Shown: positions 47,031 to 57,923, counted from the stretch's first letter. The stretch is 64,000 nucleotides of DNA from Pogona vitticeps (GCF_051106095.1 NC_135789.1:22253764-22317763); one strand, 5' to 3'. Notes: generated by a model from the sequence alone, not told the origin. Translations and numbers: made by a program.

Positions 47031-47368
47031 CTATATCCTACGAAGAATGACTAAAAGAACAAGGTATGTTTAGCTGAACAAGGAGAAGACTGAAGGGAGA
47101 CAAGAGAGCCGTCTTCCAAGATCTGAAGATTTGCCACAGGGAAGACGGCATCAATTGATTCTCCATTGTTCCTGAGGGTAGGACAAGAACCAACGGGTGG
47201 AAACTCGTCAGAGGGAGACCCAATCTGGAAGTAAGGAGGAATTTCCTGAAGGTGAGAACCATGAAGCAGTGGAACAGCTTGCCCCATTGTTGGAGGTTTT
47301 CAAGAAAAGATTGGACAGCCATCTGTCCGGGATGGGCCAGAAGACCTCCAACTTTGAGTATGAAACAG
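47031..47368 (+). mobile_element. CR1-type LINE, ORF2 end and 3' part
   Basis: GGAGAAGACTGAAGGGAGAC, then GAGAACCATGAAGCAGTGGA and TTGGAGGTTTTCAAGAAAAG, then ATTGGACAGCCATCTGTC. This is the usual CR1 end. Opposite in orientation to the piece just before it. Confidence 0.75.
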
Positions 47369-48185
47369 GGTAGAACATGTGGAAACAGCTAGAAGCCTTT
47401 CCAGCTGAGCCTGTGCTTCTTATTATGCCCACATTTGGGGCTCATTTTGAGAGAGGCGTGGCATGCCAGGCCTGGTCATGTACAGTTGAGAGCTACAGCA
47501 GGGCAAAAGGTCGACCTCCATGCACCCGTCAGGCTTGGCATTTCAAAGCAGCTGCCAAGGTGTGAACAAAGATCTGTCACTTCAGAGCAGGCCAGGCTAG
47601 CCTTGGTGACTCACAGTCTCCCTGCGGGTACTCTGGACACACAACTTTTCACAGCCAGGATTGTAATGCCTTTGTATGAATTTAGTGTGGCCATATTTGG
47701 AATACTGCATAGTGTTCCAGTTGACCTGTCTCCCCCAATTGGCCATTAAAAAGATATTGAAAGACCCCTTTGAAGAGTAAATCAACTTTCTCTAACCTAG
47801 TTCCTGCAGAAGTGCTGAAAAATCCTGTACATCAGGAGGACGAAGACTGTGCTACATCATGCTCCCCCCCAAAAAAATAATAATAATAGCCCTACATGTT
47901 CTTCAGGTTGACATCTATTACAGCCCTAGCTGCAGATATGCCAAAGATGTTCAGCAACTTCCCTTGCCACCTGTAAATGCTATTCACCTGACCATGGAGA
48001 GCTGAACTTGTGTAAGGTACCTAGATCCTTCCCATGGATTTTAGGACCAAGCTCACAGTGCCAGCAAATAAGTGTATATTTTCCACCCCTTTTCCTGAAG
48101 GGGAAAAGAGGTTGAAGGTCAAGATTACGAACAGAGGAGAACGTTTTGCTGGGCACACCAATCACATCTCAACAGCTTGACTTAC

Positions 48186-48242
48186 CATGCCAAGGGTGGC
48201 TTTATCCCATGGGCTGAGACTCAGGTATTTCCTCTGACGCTC
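48186..48242 (-). CDS. CUX1: CUX1/CASP exon with RKYLSLSPWDKATL
   Basis: A 57-nt, phase-0 exon of 19 codons with acceptor TTTCTAG and donor GTAAGT. It encodes ERQRKYLSLSPWDKATLGM, matching human ERQRKYLSLSPWDKATLSM with one change (Ser to Gly). It is too short to stand out as an open reading frame. The peptide match, the correct splice sites on both sides and the phase agreement identify it. It lies on the cytosolic side, just before the membrane anchor. Confidence 0.95.
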
Positions 48243-48467
48243 CTAGAAATTAAAAAAAAAGGTATATCACAAGGGCAGAGGCGAGAATACAATTCTCAAC
48301 AACCAAAACCTGAAACTGAAGCCAGTTCTTTCCCTCTGACAATGGCCTCCTTGGTGCATATTTCAGTTCCATTTCAGTCTGCCCTGAGCTTAAAGACAGG
48401 CAGTCTCAAGTTCCCTTTCTTGTTTGTTCCTAAAGCCCACTAGGTCACTTCTGGCATCACCTTGGTA

Positions 48468-49156
48468 CAGTAGGACCCCTGCTTCTGCAGGGGATTGATC
48501 CAAGCCCCCCTTCCCCACAGATGCCAAAAACCTTATACAGTGGTGCCTCACTTAACGATCACCTCGTTAAACAACGAAACTGCTTTACAATGAAGTTTTT
48601 GTGATCGCTATTGAGTTTGCAAAATGATGTTCCTATGGGGAAAATTCGCTTGACGATGATCGTTTTCCTGCTTCGGGAACCGATTTTTTGCTAGACGATG
48701 ATTCTAAAACAGCTGATCGGTGGCTCTAAAAATGGCCGCCCACTGTGCAAAATGGCTCCCTGCTGTTTTTAGCATGGATTCCTCACTTTACAGGCACTGA
48801 AAAATGGCCGCCCTATGGAACATCTTCGCAAAACGAGCAGGTATTTCGCCCATTGGAATGCATTGAACGGTTTTCAATGCATTTCAATGGGTTTTTAAAA
48901 ATTCGCTTGACAACGATTTCGCTTAACAGCGATTTGAATGGAATGGATTATCGTCATCAAGCGAGGCACCACTGTACAGGGATAATGGTGAGCCTTATAC
49001 ATAGCATGATTTCTGACTTCCTCTAGTGGCCAATTCTAGTAATTACATCATGGAAGTAGGTGTTTCTGTTTTTCATCTTTTAATATTTTTTATATTTTCA
49101 GACCAATAAGTGAAACAGTGGATACTGATCCTGCAGATGCAGGGGGCTTGTCCTAG
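48468..49156. mobile_element. Tigger-like element split by a mariner MITE
   Basis: Left end CAGTAGGACCCCTGCTTCTG after TA. The right side TGCAGATGCAGGGGGCTTGT, then CCTAG, is the approximate complement. It shares TATACATAGCATGATTTCTG with the copy at 30593. It lies in the intron between the CASP exons at 49542 and 48242. Confidence 0.6.
48538..48974. mobile_element. Tc1/mariner MITE with CAGTGGTGCCTC ends, nested
   Basis: A 437-bp element. Ends CAGTGGTGCCTCACTTAACG and the complement CGAGGCACCACTG, flanked by TA (48536-48537 and 48975-48976). Internal palindromic phrases (AAAATGGCCGCCC twice). No transposase. Confidence 0.85.
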
Positions 49157-49159
49157 CTT

Positions 49160-51184
49160 GTCATTTGGAAAATGTCAACATGAATTCCTGCTCTCCCAGG
49201 GTTGCAGACAAAATGACTCAGATTCTTCTTTATGCACCGTCTACCCCAGTAATTACACACAAGATACAATGTAAATGAAATGTTAGATTGTGAAATTAAA
49301 AAATATATTCATATGAATAATGTAATAAGAGTCAATGACAACAATATATCAATTGCTGCTAATATTAAAACTGCTACTAATTAATAATTTATCAATATAT
49401 TAGTAATAATTTAATAGCTTTTTTCTGGTAGGGGTAACGTTTAGCAACTGCATATGAGCGTTCCTTACTATTATGCAGTGGTGGGACGGATACTGTACTT
49501 TTGCACCCAGCCCCGGGCCAAAAACCTCCCAGTTTCCATACCTTACGGCTGAAAGAGGTAAAGGGGTCCAAGCGTTCTTCATACTGTGAGGAGTAACGCA
49601 TCTCTGTCTCGTCACTGCTGCTCCCCTAGACAAGGGACCCAAATAGGAGAGTCAGGACAGGTTTATGAGTGTCCATTCCCTCCTTGTTGATTTTTCTGCA
49701 AGACCATTTTCTCTTCTTGTTTCTAGCTGGTCATGGGTAAGATCAACTACATAACAAACCGGTGCCAGCGCTTGCTTTTCTTCCGCTTCCCTCCTCATTC
49801 CTTTTGTCTTGTAAACTTGCAAGTTAGGGCTCCCTGGTTTTCCTCTTGGTGTGTAAAAAGGCTCTTTGTCTTCTTCCATTGCTCCTAACCAGCAAGGAAA
49901 GAATGTGTTTCACCTTGTTCACGCTGGCACTGTTCATTCATTGTTTTAATATCAAGGTGGCTTTATCGAGTCGTGAAGGACTGTGTGTGGTGGAGACCCT
50001 GTCAGGCTTGTTTCTGTTACCACCGCACCCAAAACAGGATTGTGGCATTTCAGAAATGAGCAGAGTGCCTGCTAGCCATAATGGCTTGGCACATGAATAA
50101 GATGGAGAGATGTGCTAATAGGACAAGAAATGGATCCCAGTATTACTGGAAGAGGTCATGGATGGGCCCTTGATCCAGTCCTGCGGCATGTGTATTGTGG
50201 TTGTCTGAGCATGTGCAGAATTTAATTTCCTTACTGCTAAGGCATCAGATCAAGCCATGCTTCTCACTTTTACACAAAATATTAATTGCAGCAGTGACAT
50301 AATACAAAATTGTTACTGAGGTTTTGCTTTCTCCCAGCTCTTGTGCTTTAGTCTTTCTCTCTGGTTATTTGCAACCTCTAGGCTGGCTTCTTGGTAGGTG
50401 CAAAATCCTAGCTGACTGATCTTGGGCGGTTGCATCTTGGAGTATGAAATGCATGTTTTTGGTACAGCCCAGATACACAACTGGCTGCAGCCCCAGTTTG
50501 GAACCCCCACAACTGTTCCTGGCAACTTCTTGTCAGCTAGCTATTGGTTTCCTGTGGCTGTAATTGTTGCAGAAGCACTTCTGTATACTACATCTCCTGT
50601 CACTCACTCAGCCTCACTAGATGATCCCAAGTTTTAGTACTATGAGAGAGAGAGAGAGAGAAACTGATGGCATTTGTCCTCTTGGTGGGGATGCAAAAAT
50701 CTGTTAGTTTTATTCCAGTTCAGATTCTCAGTTTACTACAAGCTTTTTTATTCCATCTCATTTCTGTACGAGGTGAGAAGACTTGACTTCCCCCCACCCC
50801 ACAGAATATCATGCTTAATTGTGTGTGTGGTAAAAAATACAAGTGCGCTTTATACATATTTTTGTTTTGACTAACGTGAGTATGTGTGCATTGCTTGAAC
50901 ATCTACATTTCTGACATTTATGCTTCATTTTATATATGCTGCCGCCTGCCTTGGAAATGCAGCCCAAGCCCAGCCGTTATGTGGATTCCTGAAGCAAGGT
51001 GGGTTTTGTTCCACGAGCTGCCTGAGGAGGTGGAAATACAAACTGCAGCCCATTTGTCATTGTTTCCTGGTGGTGGATCCCAGAAGTCTCTGGGAGAAGA
51101 ACAGCTCTCTCTCCTGGAGAAAGAGGGGGATGCACACGGCTTGGAAAGGCCACAGGCAGGCTGCAAAGGCCCCCTCCTTCCTGT
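49160..51184. other. CASP intron sequence apart from the exon at 49542-49625
   Basis: A GA repeat lies at 50643-50661. No other exon recognised. Overlapping open frames of about 90-130 codons at 50886-51278 are not recognised. Confidence 0.45.
49542..49625 (-). CDS. CUX1: CUX1/CASP exon with RYSSQYEERLDPF
   Basis: An 84-nt, phase-0 exon (28 codons) with acceptor TCTAG and donor GTATGG, the weakest donor of the set. The product is GSSSDETEMRYSSQYEERLD then PFTSFSRK. Human CASP has GSGSDDTELRYSSQYEERLD then PFSSFSKR here. The segment is acidic then basic, and links the coiled coil to the membrane-proximal region on the cytosolic side. Confidence 0.95.
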
Positions 51185-51392
51185 TGTCTGTTTATTATGG
51201 GCTGTCAAGTCAGACCTGACTTATAGAGACCCTAATAGGGTGTTCAAGGTCTATGAGGTTGTTAAGGTGTGGTTTTAAAAGTTCTTTCCCCCCCAGTGAG
51301 TTTCTGTGGCATCGCTGGGGAATCAAACCCACGTCTCCTGAGTCCTAGTCTATCACTCTCCCCACTGCACCACCCTGGGTAGCCCTTGTTGC
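51185..51392 (-). mobile_element. MIR-like tRNA SINE
   Basis: On the minus strand, a tRNA-like head (GTGGTGCAGTGGGGAGAGTG, GTGGGTTTGATTCCCCAGCG) and a 3' part TATAAGTCAGGTCTGACTTG. It lies in the intron between the CASP exons at 51963 and 49625. Confidence 0.7.
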
Positions 51393-51479
51393 TCATAGGC
51401 CAGACAATGCTGCTGCTGAATGTGGGAACTTGCAGGTCCAGACGGACCTCTCCTGAGTGGGGCCGTCAAGGGTGAGATG

Positions 51480-51752
51480 TTGAGGGCCCAAGCTTTGGCT
51501 CCACTGAGATTCGCGCGGCTCCCTCGCTGGGCATTTTTAAGAAACAACTAAAAACATTGATGTATAGGCGGGCCTTCCCAACAGAAAACCCTTGACGATC
51601 TTTTTTCTTATTCTGTTCTTTATTCTTTTTTATTATTTACGTTTCTGCTGTAAAGTCTTAAAATTACATTGTTGTTTTTACTGTAAGCCGCCTAGAGTGG
51701 TCTAATATGATCAGATAGGCGGGATAGAAATAAAATAAATAAATAAATAAAT
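51480..51752 (+). mobile_element. L2-clade LINE 3' end
   Basis: CGGCTCCCTCGCTGGGCATT, then TTTAAG, encodes the last ORF2 residues (GIFKKQLKTL-like). Then GTAAGCCGCCTAGAGTGGTC, GATAGGCGGGATAGAAA and AAAT units. Confidence 0.8.
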
Positions 51753-51962
51753 GAGCAGGGAAAGTTTAGTTTGTTCATCACACAGAAGACCATTAAGCAG
51801 CGATACTAAAATCACCTATGTATGGGGCAGCCTCTCTTATCTTCTTTCTGTGTTTGCTTCAATCAGTCATTCATTAGTCATCTCACCTCCCTTCGCTCCC
51901 ACAATCGTGCCACCCAGCGAGCCTTCCACCTCCTCGGGCCCTGGAAAGGGCAGCACACTTAC

Positions 51963-52079
51963 TCGGCCAGGGTAGCTTTGGAGGAACTTTATCTTCTCGT
52001 ATAGCTTGATATTGTCGGCTCTCAGGTTGTCCAGCTCGCTCTGCAGGGCCTGCATGGTATGCTGCATGAGACGGTTTTC
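51963..52079 (-). CDS. CUX1: CUX1/CASP exon with NIKLYEKIKFLQSYPGR
   Basis: A 117-nt, phase-0 exon (39 codons) with acceptor CTGGCAG and donor GTAAGT. It encodes ENRLMQHTMQALQSELDNLR followed by ADNIKLYEKIKFLQSYPGR. This is the last stretch of the long coiled coil before the membrane-proximal region. It differs from human CASP at only a few positions (remembered human ENRLAQHTLQALQSELDSLR). The open frame runs on into the intron, which is why a six-frame view shows a longer peptide. Confidence 0.95.
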
Positions 52080-52505
52080 CTGCCAGAAAGCCAAAGGACA
52101 GGATCAAGGCCCTGCACGCTGAAGTATTCAAGAACTCTTTCTAAGTAAAACTGATCTTTCCGTGTGTCCCCTTTTCTGGCTGAGCTGTTTGTATCTCTCT
52201 TATTTTGTGGCTATGCTCTTATATGCTGCGTTGTGGTACAGTATGGCACACTGATGGGGTGATTACATGGCATTTAGAACGTTTCATATACGGTTGTCCC
52301 AGGATCCCTTCTGGAGGCAGAGTCTAATCCTGCTCCTCCTGCCCCCTCCTGCCCAGCCTTCAAGCCCAGCTCCTGTTTCTCATGGACAAAAGAGGCGAGG
52401 ACGTGCAGGTCAGGGGGTTCCAGGAGAGCTGGAAAAGGAACTTTCTCAAGCTCTCCTCATCATTGTCCCGGACCCGAGAGCACTTTTAACTTCAGTGAAA
52501 CCTAC

Positions 52506-52618
52506 CGTTTCCAGTTCATGGTTCCGGGCTCGGAAGCGTTCTCTCTGACTGGAGATGATGGATAGGAGGGAATCCATCTGACTTTCTGGAATCTGGTTAG
52601 CTGGTGATGGTGGGTAAC
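52506..52618 (-). CDS. CUX1: CUX1/CASP exon with SLLSIISSQRERFRARN block
   Basis: A 113-nt exon with acceptor TCCTAG and donor GTAGGT. Its first two bases complete a Gly codon with the previous exon. It encodes YPPSPANQIPESQMD, then SLLSIISSQRERFRARNHEL and ET. The SLLSIISSQRERFRARN block is the most recognisable CASP signature and belongs to the conserved CASP C-terminal domain. The linker before it (YPPSPANQIPESQ) differs from the human linker (PAAPASGALPEGQ, from memory), so it is the fast-evolving part. The exon ends in phase 0. Confidence 0.94.
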
Positions 52619-53150
52619 CTAGGACAGAGATCACGATGAAAGAGTTTGTGATGGCTACTGAGAGGCCACTGGGAGAGGCAAACGGCCCTCTCCACCTGCA
52701 GTAGCAAGTGCGCGCTTCCCTCGCCCTAGCCAGAAGTGGCTCCTCTCTCTTATTTAGGCAGTTCCAAGCAAAAGCACATCCAAAGCAGCTCACCGTAACC
52801 ATGGAGGCAAAAACAGATTTAGTGGTGGCTCTGGCTCCCTTTTATTTTGTTGCTCAGGGACCAAGCGGCACCTTAGCTTACAAGGCCCATTATCAACGTG
52901 ACTTACGTAGTGCCTGCCCTATTTTGCATCTTCTTTCCTAAGCCACCTTTTTGCACCACATTCAAATGGGCAGATTTCAGGGTTCCTTGGTGGGTGGGTG
53001 GAATAAAGCTCATGCTGCAAGCTGCAGGGAGTGCTCACCAGGGCAAAAGTGAAATGGGCCAGATGGGAAACACTGGTGATACAACTGCTATCTTATTCAC
53101 AGCATGGGCTAATGCAACAAACCCTCCCTGGTGCTGGTTAGACAACTTAC

Positions 53151-53217
53151 CATAGAAAAGAGCTGTTGCTTCTTTAATAGGCTCCGGGATGTTCTCCAAG
53201 TTTTGAATGGCAGCCCC
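53151..53217 (-). CDS. CUX1: CUX1/CASP exon encoding GAAIQNLENIPEPIKEA
   Basis: A 67-nt exon with acceptor CTCAAAG and donor GTAAGT. It starts in phase 0 and ends one base into a codon. The product, GAAIQNLENIPEPIKEATAL then FY, matches human GAAEHRLEKIPEPIKEATAL closely, and the second half is nearly invariant. The acceptor could be doubted, because another AG lies inside the exon just before AAC ATC. The GAA start continues directly from the preceding DAE and has the better pyrimidine tract, so I prefer it. Confidence 0.92.
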
Positions 53218-53974
53218 CTTTGAGAAGTAAATCGAGAAGGAGTGTGGATCTGTGAGCATGTGGCCCTACAAATGGGTTTCCCCACCACTTTGACAATTAG
53301 GGGGGGGGAACCATACATACTCCACCTGCAACCTCTCTTGTGAATACTCACACAGAAGATAGACTGTGATCCACTGGTCAATTACTGTTTTATTTGTTAG
53401 GTACATTAACAGCCCACCATCTTTCCAGTGAAGATTTTCAGGGGATTTGGAGGAGACTGGCATGCATACCTGACTCCGTAATGAGCAGTGACAGAAAAAA
53501 AAAAGGCCCCAATTTCTGCATTCTAACAGTGTGTCTGCACTATACAGTTATGGCTGTTTGAAACCACTTTAACTGTCTTGGCTCAGTGCTATGGAATCCT
53601 GCAATGTATAGTTTGGACAGGTACTTAGAATTCTTTGCTGTAGCTCCTGGGAGGATACTAGAGCTTTCTACCAAGCCATTCTTTCTCCCCACATCTGTAG
53701 GTTGGAGACATGACAGTTAAACTGTTATCCAACAGTTATAACTGTGCAGGATAGAATCTCAGATCTGTTGTAACTTATGATGTAGATTGGAACTGGTATA
53801 GATCTGTCATCTCCCACTTTATTCCAAAGGGCAGAGCCAGCCGCCCTCTCTGATGGAGAGAGAGGCAACTGGCCCCACCTTCCCCAGTGTCATTTTATAT
53901 TTGTCCCGGATTGGACTGCATCTGGCTTCTAGGAAAGAACAGAGGTCTGACGTTTTCCTGTGGTTGCTTTAAAC

Positions 53975-54185
53975 CAGCGGTCCCCAGCCTTTTCGGGACC
54001 GCGGACCGCTTGAGCCTCTGAGGAAGGCAGGACACCCCCCCGCGCTTTGCGCGGTGCTCGGGCACTCTTGGGCACATGCACAAAGCAGTGGGGGAGTGTG
54101 TGTGCACCTGCCAGTGCCGGCATGAGCCTCCCCCACCCCTTCGTGCATGCGCAGGAGCGCCTGCATGGCCACATGCAAGAAATTG
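53975..54185 (+). mobile_element. hAT element, left part
   Basis: Starts CAGCGGTCCCCAGCCTTTTC then GGGACCGCGGACCGC, a common vertebrate hAT end. The matching right end is missing, so it is truncated or rearranged. In the intron after the first CASP-specific exon. Its GC-rich body gives a spurious 131-codon open frame. Confidence 0.7.
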
Positions 54186-54370
54186 CAGTGGGGCCCAAGA
54201 GTTAAAGACTCCTTTGGCTCCAGGCCAAGGTTCCAAACAGCACTGGGTCCCTAAACCCTCTATGTACTTTTCAAAAACACATTTGTTCAATTGCTAATTG
54301 TGTGTGAATGCTGTCTGGTCTAGTTCCATGTGAAAATGCGTTCAGGAGTTGCCTCCCCAAGGAAACTGAC

Positions 54371-54507
54371 CTCTGCATCTGGACGATGCATGGCAGAGAG
54401 AGACTGGACGGTGCTGAGGTCATGCTCCAGCTTTGAAATCAGTTCTTTCTGGTCAGTCACTGTGGAGACGGCTTCAGTGAACTGGATCTGTAGGTCAGTG
54501 CAGCGGG
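54371..54507 (-). CDS. CUX1: CUX1/CASP exon, first CASP-specific exon
   Basis: A 137-nt exon with acceptor CCACAG and donor GTCAGT. It begins with two bases of a split codon and then encodes 45 residues, RCTDLQIQFTEAV through HRPDAE. Human CASP has GRCAELQ, TEAVATATEQRELI and RPDAE at this point. This is where CASP departs from CDP, which continues with a different peptide after the shared SNSDLSG. The sequence is coiled-coil (KELISKLEHDLSTVQSL). The split first codon would read GCC if the shared exon ends in G, so Ala would replace the human Gly; the upstream base is not in the window. Confidence 0.93.
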
Positions 54508-54887
54508 CTGTGGATAGAAAAGGGGAGGTGCATTTACTGGATCAAGCAACAAGTAACTCTCACCTGCTGGTAGCTTCTCTGCAAAACTGTCATGACATGG
54601 AGACACAGTTGTTCCACAAAACACTTACTTCATTAATGTTTACAACCATCCCTCTATAGAAAGATTCATTCCCAACAGGAAATACAGGATTCAGTTTGTC
54701 CCGGTTCGGAGTCCCAGCTTCAGCTTCAGTAACATGATCACAGCCACAACTGTCTCCTCATAGTTCTTTCAAGGATTCAGAGTAGTTTGCATCCATAAAT
54801 GGTTATTATACATATATTAGAACAACTTAGTAGGGTAAATCAGTGTTAATGACTAAAGCCACCTAATGGGATCCTCAGAGATTACTA

Positions 54888-54972
54888 GCAGGCAAAGTAT
54901 GGCTGGACTGTAATTCCCATCAACCCCTGGCAGCACAGCCAATGGTGGGGAACGCTGGGAGCTGCGGTCTGG
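54888..54972. mobile_element. hAT MITE fragment
   Basis: GGACTGTAATTCCCATCAAC and CAGCCAATGGTGGGGAACGC, then GGGAGCTGCGGTCTGGCAC. Same type as 37988. Confidence 0.6.
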
Positions 54973-56080
54973 CACATGTTTTGTCTCTCTCTGTGATAAC
55001 AATAAAGTTTAAACTTGGTTTTTCCCCACAGTTTGCAACTCAATTTTGTTTGCCATTAGCCTGTACAGGGTCCCCTGTCTGTGCATTTGTAGAATGGCTT
55101 CCCCTACACTTTGGGCCGAACAGCTCCTTGACACTTGAGTAGCCCCCAACAGACAGCCACACACTTTGGGCTGAACAGCTGAGGGATCCAGACCCATTCT
55201 CTCTCTCTCTCTCTCCCTGTTCTTTCTGGAGACACGTGTCCCTACATGCAAAGTGCAGAATGGACTCCATTTACAAATGCTAAGGTCCTTTTCTAGGACA
55301 AACAGTGGGAAACCTTTCTTGCAGGTTTAATATTATTTCCAGCGGTAGCTTTTGCTCCAGGCGTCTAGAGCCCAAAGCCTGGTCAAGGGCTCAGATTCAT
55401 GGATTTTTTCATAACCAAAGGACAGGCTGTCCTTACAATACATAATCACACCATGAGAGGGCACCATTCCACAGGAAATGCTGCAGCATCTGTTCCTTGC
55501 TGTCTTGGGTTTTCTTAACAAGCCTCTGCATGGATGTCAGTCCTATTCAGGTATCGTAAGGGGCTCTTACGGCTGCTCAAAGCACAAAGGTCTGAGAGAC
55601 TTAGGAGGGAAGCATTGGTGTGTGTGTGTGTGTGAGACTGACTTGCACCCTCACTGCCTTAAAAGCCCTAAACAGCACAGTGGTCTGCCCTGGGTGTTCC
55701 ACGTTCCATAGGGCCCTCCTGTGGGGCACAGGGCCAGCCTGTTCACCTTCCCCATGGCCCATGGGGGGAGCCTTCTCCCTCTGTGGCTGCACAGTGAAGG
55801 TTCAGATGCCTTTTGTTGGCCAAGCCTGCCTCTGGAAGAGCTTGTTTGGCGTTATTGCTGATGACTCCACAAAACAAATGCTGGGAGAGGAAAGGTGGGC
55901 ACGGAAGTGACCGTATTTATATGTGAGCAGGCTTGGGCCCACATGGTAAGCTATTTAGGGAGAAAGGCACAATACTGTATATTCCATGCTAATACTGTGT
56001 CCTATGTTTAGGATAGAGCCATATATCTGTTGATGCTTCAACCAAAGTATATTCTCAAAATCCTGTGAAGTACTAGCCTT
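54973..56080. other. Non-coding sequence between the two CUX1 ends
   Basis: A direct repeat of ACTTTGGGC(C/T)GAACAGCT occurs at about 55109-55126 and 55164-55181. A GT repeat lies at 55618-55634. No exon recognised. Confidence 0.5.
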
Positions 56081-56081
56081 C

Positions 56082-56612
56082 TTGTATTTGGCACTGGTTA
56101 GCCCTTATCTTGAGTCCTGTGTCCAGTTTTGGACACCACACTTTAAGAAGGATGCCAACAAACTGGAGCAAGTTCAGAGGAGAGCAACAAGGAGAGTCGG
56201 GGGACTGGAAACCAAGCCCTCGGAGGAAAGATGGCAAGCACTGGGCATATTCAGCCTTGAGAAAAGAAGATGGAGGAGAGATACGACAGCACTTCTAAAA
56301 GTTTTGAAAAGTGGTCCTACAGAGGAGGGGCAGGATCTGTTTGCGATCATTTAAAAGTGCAGGATATGTAATCATGGGCTCAAGCTACAGGAAGCCAGAT
56401 TTTGGCTGGATATCAGGAAAAACCTCTTAGAGCAGTACAACAATGGATCTAATAGCCCCAGGAGGCGGCGAGCGCTCCAACACTGGAGGCCTCCAAGAGA
56501 ACATAGGACCACCCTCTGACTGATCCGCTTTGAATAAGATTCCTGCCTTGAGCAGGGGATTGGAAGTGACCTTACTGGCCCCTTCCAACTCCATCATGCT
56601 AGGATTCTGTGA
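56082..56612 (+). mobile_element. CR1 LINE, ORF2 C-terminus and 3' end
   Basis: A 90-codon frame reads VSPYLESCVQFWTPHFKKDA then NKLEQVQRRATRRVGGLETK and FSLEKRRWRRDTTALLKVLK. This is the C-terminal end of CR1 ORF2. It continues to the 3' terminal GCTAGGATTCTGTG. Probably 5'-truncated. Antisense to CUX1. Confidence 0.93.
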
Positions 56613-57633
56613 AAAGGGCCTTTCCTTCAAGCAGTTACAGGAGTCCAGCAATGGGGGGAGGCTGGGGAAGAGCACGACCCCAGCCTCAACCAGGCTGGCA
56701 ACAGGTATTGGTACTGTTGGCCCTACAGACCTGAGAGGGGCTCAAGGCAGAACACCCCAGCCATTCCTCGTGGCTCCTGCCTGTTCCCCTCCGACCTGCC
56801 TTCTCAGACTGGGCAAGCAGGGCCCAAAGTAAGAAGACAGAGCAGCCGGTCAAAAGAAGCACTGGGGGAGGGAGCAGCAGTGGGAAAGCACAGGATGGAC
56901 AGGGTTTTTCTTGGGCGAAAGACTTTCTGTTAGGAGCTTTCTGGTGCTGAAGAAACAAACAGCGGAAGAAGACGGCAAGCTGGACAGAACAGAGCTTAGA
57001 AGGAATGAAGTGTTTTGTAACACTATACTTTTGGGAACTAAAGGTAGCAGAGCTGTTTGTTTTTAAATATTATACTGTATGGTTAACATGAGTTTGGAGC
57101 TAGAACATGTATGATATATTTCCTACTTTCAAATGAGGGTGTATGTGTATGAATTTTCAAGGTTTTTGCCAAAATCTTTATCTTTTAGAAGTCTAAAAAA
57201 TAATTTTAAAAGAGGGTTAATGCAGTATGCATAAAGGAACGAAGAATTCTAATCTGTCAGGATGTTTCTTTTAAAATTTTAGTTTTTTAGAGAGGGTTAT
57301 AAAATTAGTCAGGGATCTATAATTGGTTAATGGTGAAACTTTATAAAACTGAGAAAGCAAGAAGAGTGAAAAAGTAGGTTTTCCCCAACTCATAATACTA
57401 AAACTCAAAGTCAATGAAGGAGAAGTAGAAATAGAGCAAACTGTGCATTTAATCTGTGGAACTCATTGCCCCAGGATGTGGTGATGCCCATAGTGTTAAG
57501 ATGGCACTGAGAGCAGCTTAGAAAAATCCAAGGGGGACAGAGGGCTCCAGTAACGTAATTCAGAAGCATAACTAACTCTACACATGAAGCTTTGTGATTG
57601 TGCCTACATTTGAGGACCAGGAAATCAAACAAT
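56613..57633. other. Non-coding sequence, nothing recognised
   Basis: Short open frames only. Confidence 0.45.
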
Positions 57634-57635
57634 TA

Positions 57636-57921
57636 CAGTGGTACCTTGATTTATGAACTTAATCCGTATTGGAACGGCGTTCGTACGTCAAAAAGTTTGT
57701 AAGTTGAGGCAAGATTTCCCATAGAAATGCACTGAAAACCATTTAATCCATTCAGGCTGTTTTTCCTTCATTTGTACTTAGGTCCAAAAAAGGGCAGGAA
57801 AGTTTTTTTTCGTTCGTAAGTCGAGGCTCCGTCTGCAAGTCGAAGCAACATTTTGCGAATGGAGCCATTCGTAACTCGAAACGTTCGCAACTGGAGACGC
57901 TCGTAAGTCGAGGTACTACTG
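57636..57921. mobile_element. Tc1/mariner MITE with CAGTGGTACCT ends
   Basis: A 286-bp element. Left end CAGTGGTACCTTGATTTATG, right end GTAAGTCGAGGTACTACTG, flanked by TA (57634-57635 and 57922-57923). Internal repeats of TCGTAAGTCGAG. No transposase. Confidence 0.88.
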
Positions 57922-57923
57922 TA

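Larger units (their letters stand above)
38136..54507 (-). other. CUX1: CUX1 gene, CASP-specific 3' half (nine coding exons)
   Basis: Span of the CASP-specific exons, read right to left. CASP is a C-terminally anchored Golgi coiled-coil protein related to giantin and linked to intra-Golgi (COPI) transport. It shares its N-terminal half with the homeodomain repressor CDP/CUX1, then splices to its own exons. All nine exons match remembered human CASP in order, for example RCTDLQ, IPEPIKEATALFYG, SLLSIISSQRERFRARN, KIKFLQSYPGR, RYSSQYEERLDPF, RKYLSLSPWDKATL, the membrane segment and YADHLHKFHEN. Exon lengths are 137, 67, 113, 117, 84, 57, 81, 65 and 61 nt to the stop. The phases join without a break, giving 259 residues. 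The shared exons and the promoter are beyond 64000. Confidence 0.95.

Noticed and set aside
53895-54290. 131-codon minus-strand open frame as a CUX1 exon
   Set aside because: It overlaps a hAT fragment, has no CASP similarity, and CASP phases join without it.
56082-56354. 90-codon frame as a host exon
   Set aside because: It is the CR1 ORF2 C-terminus.
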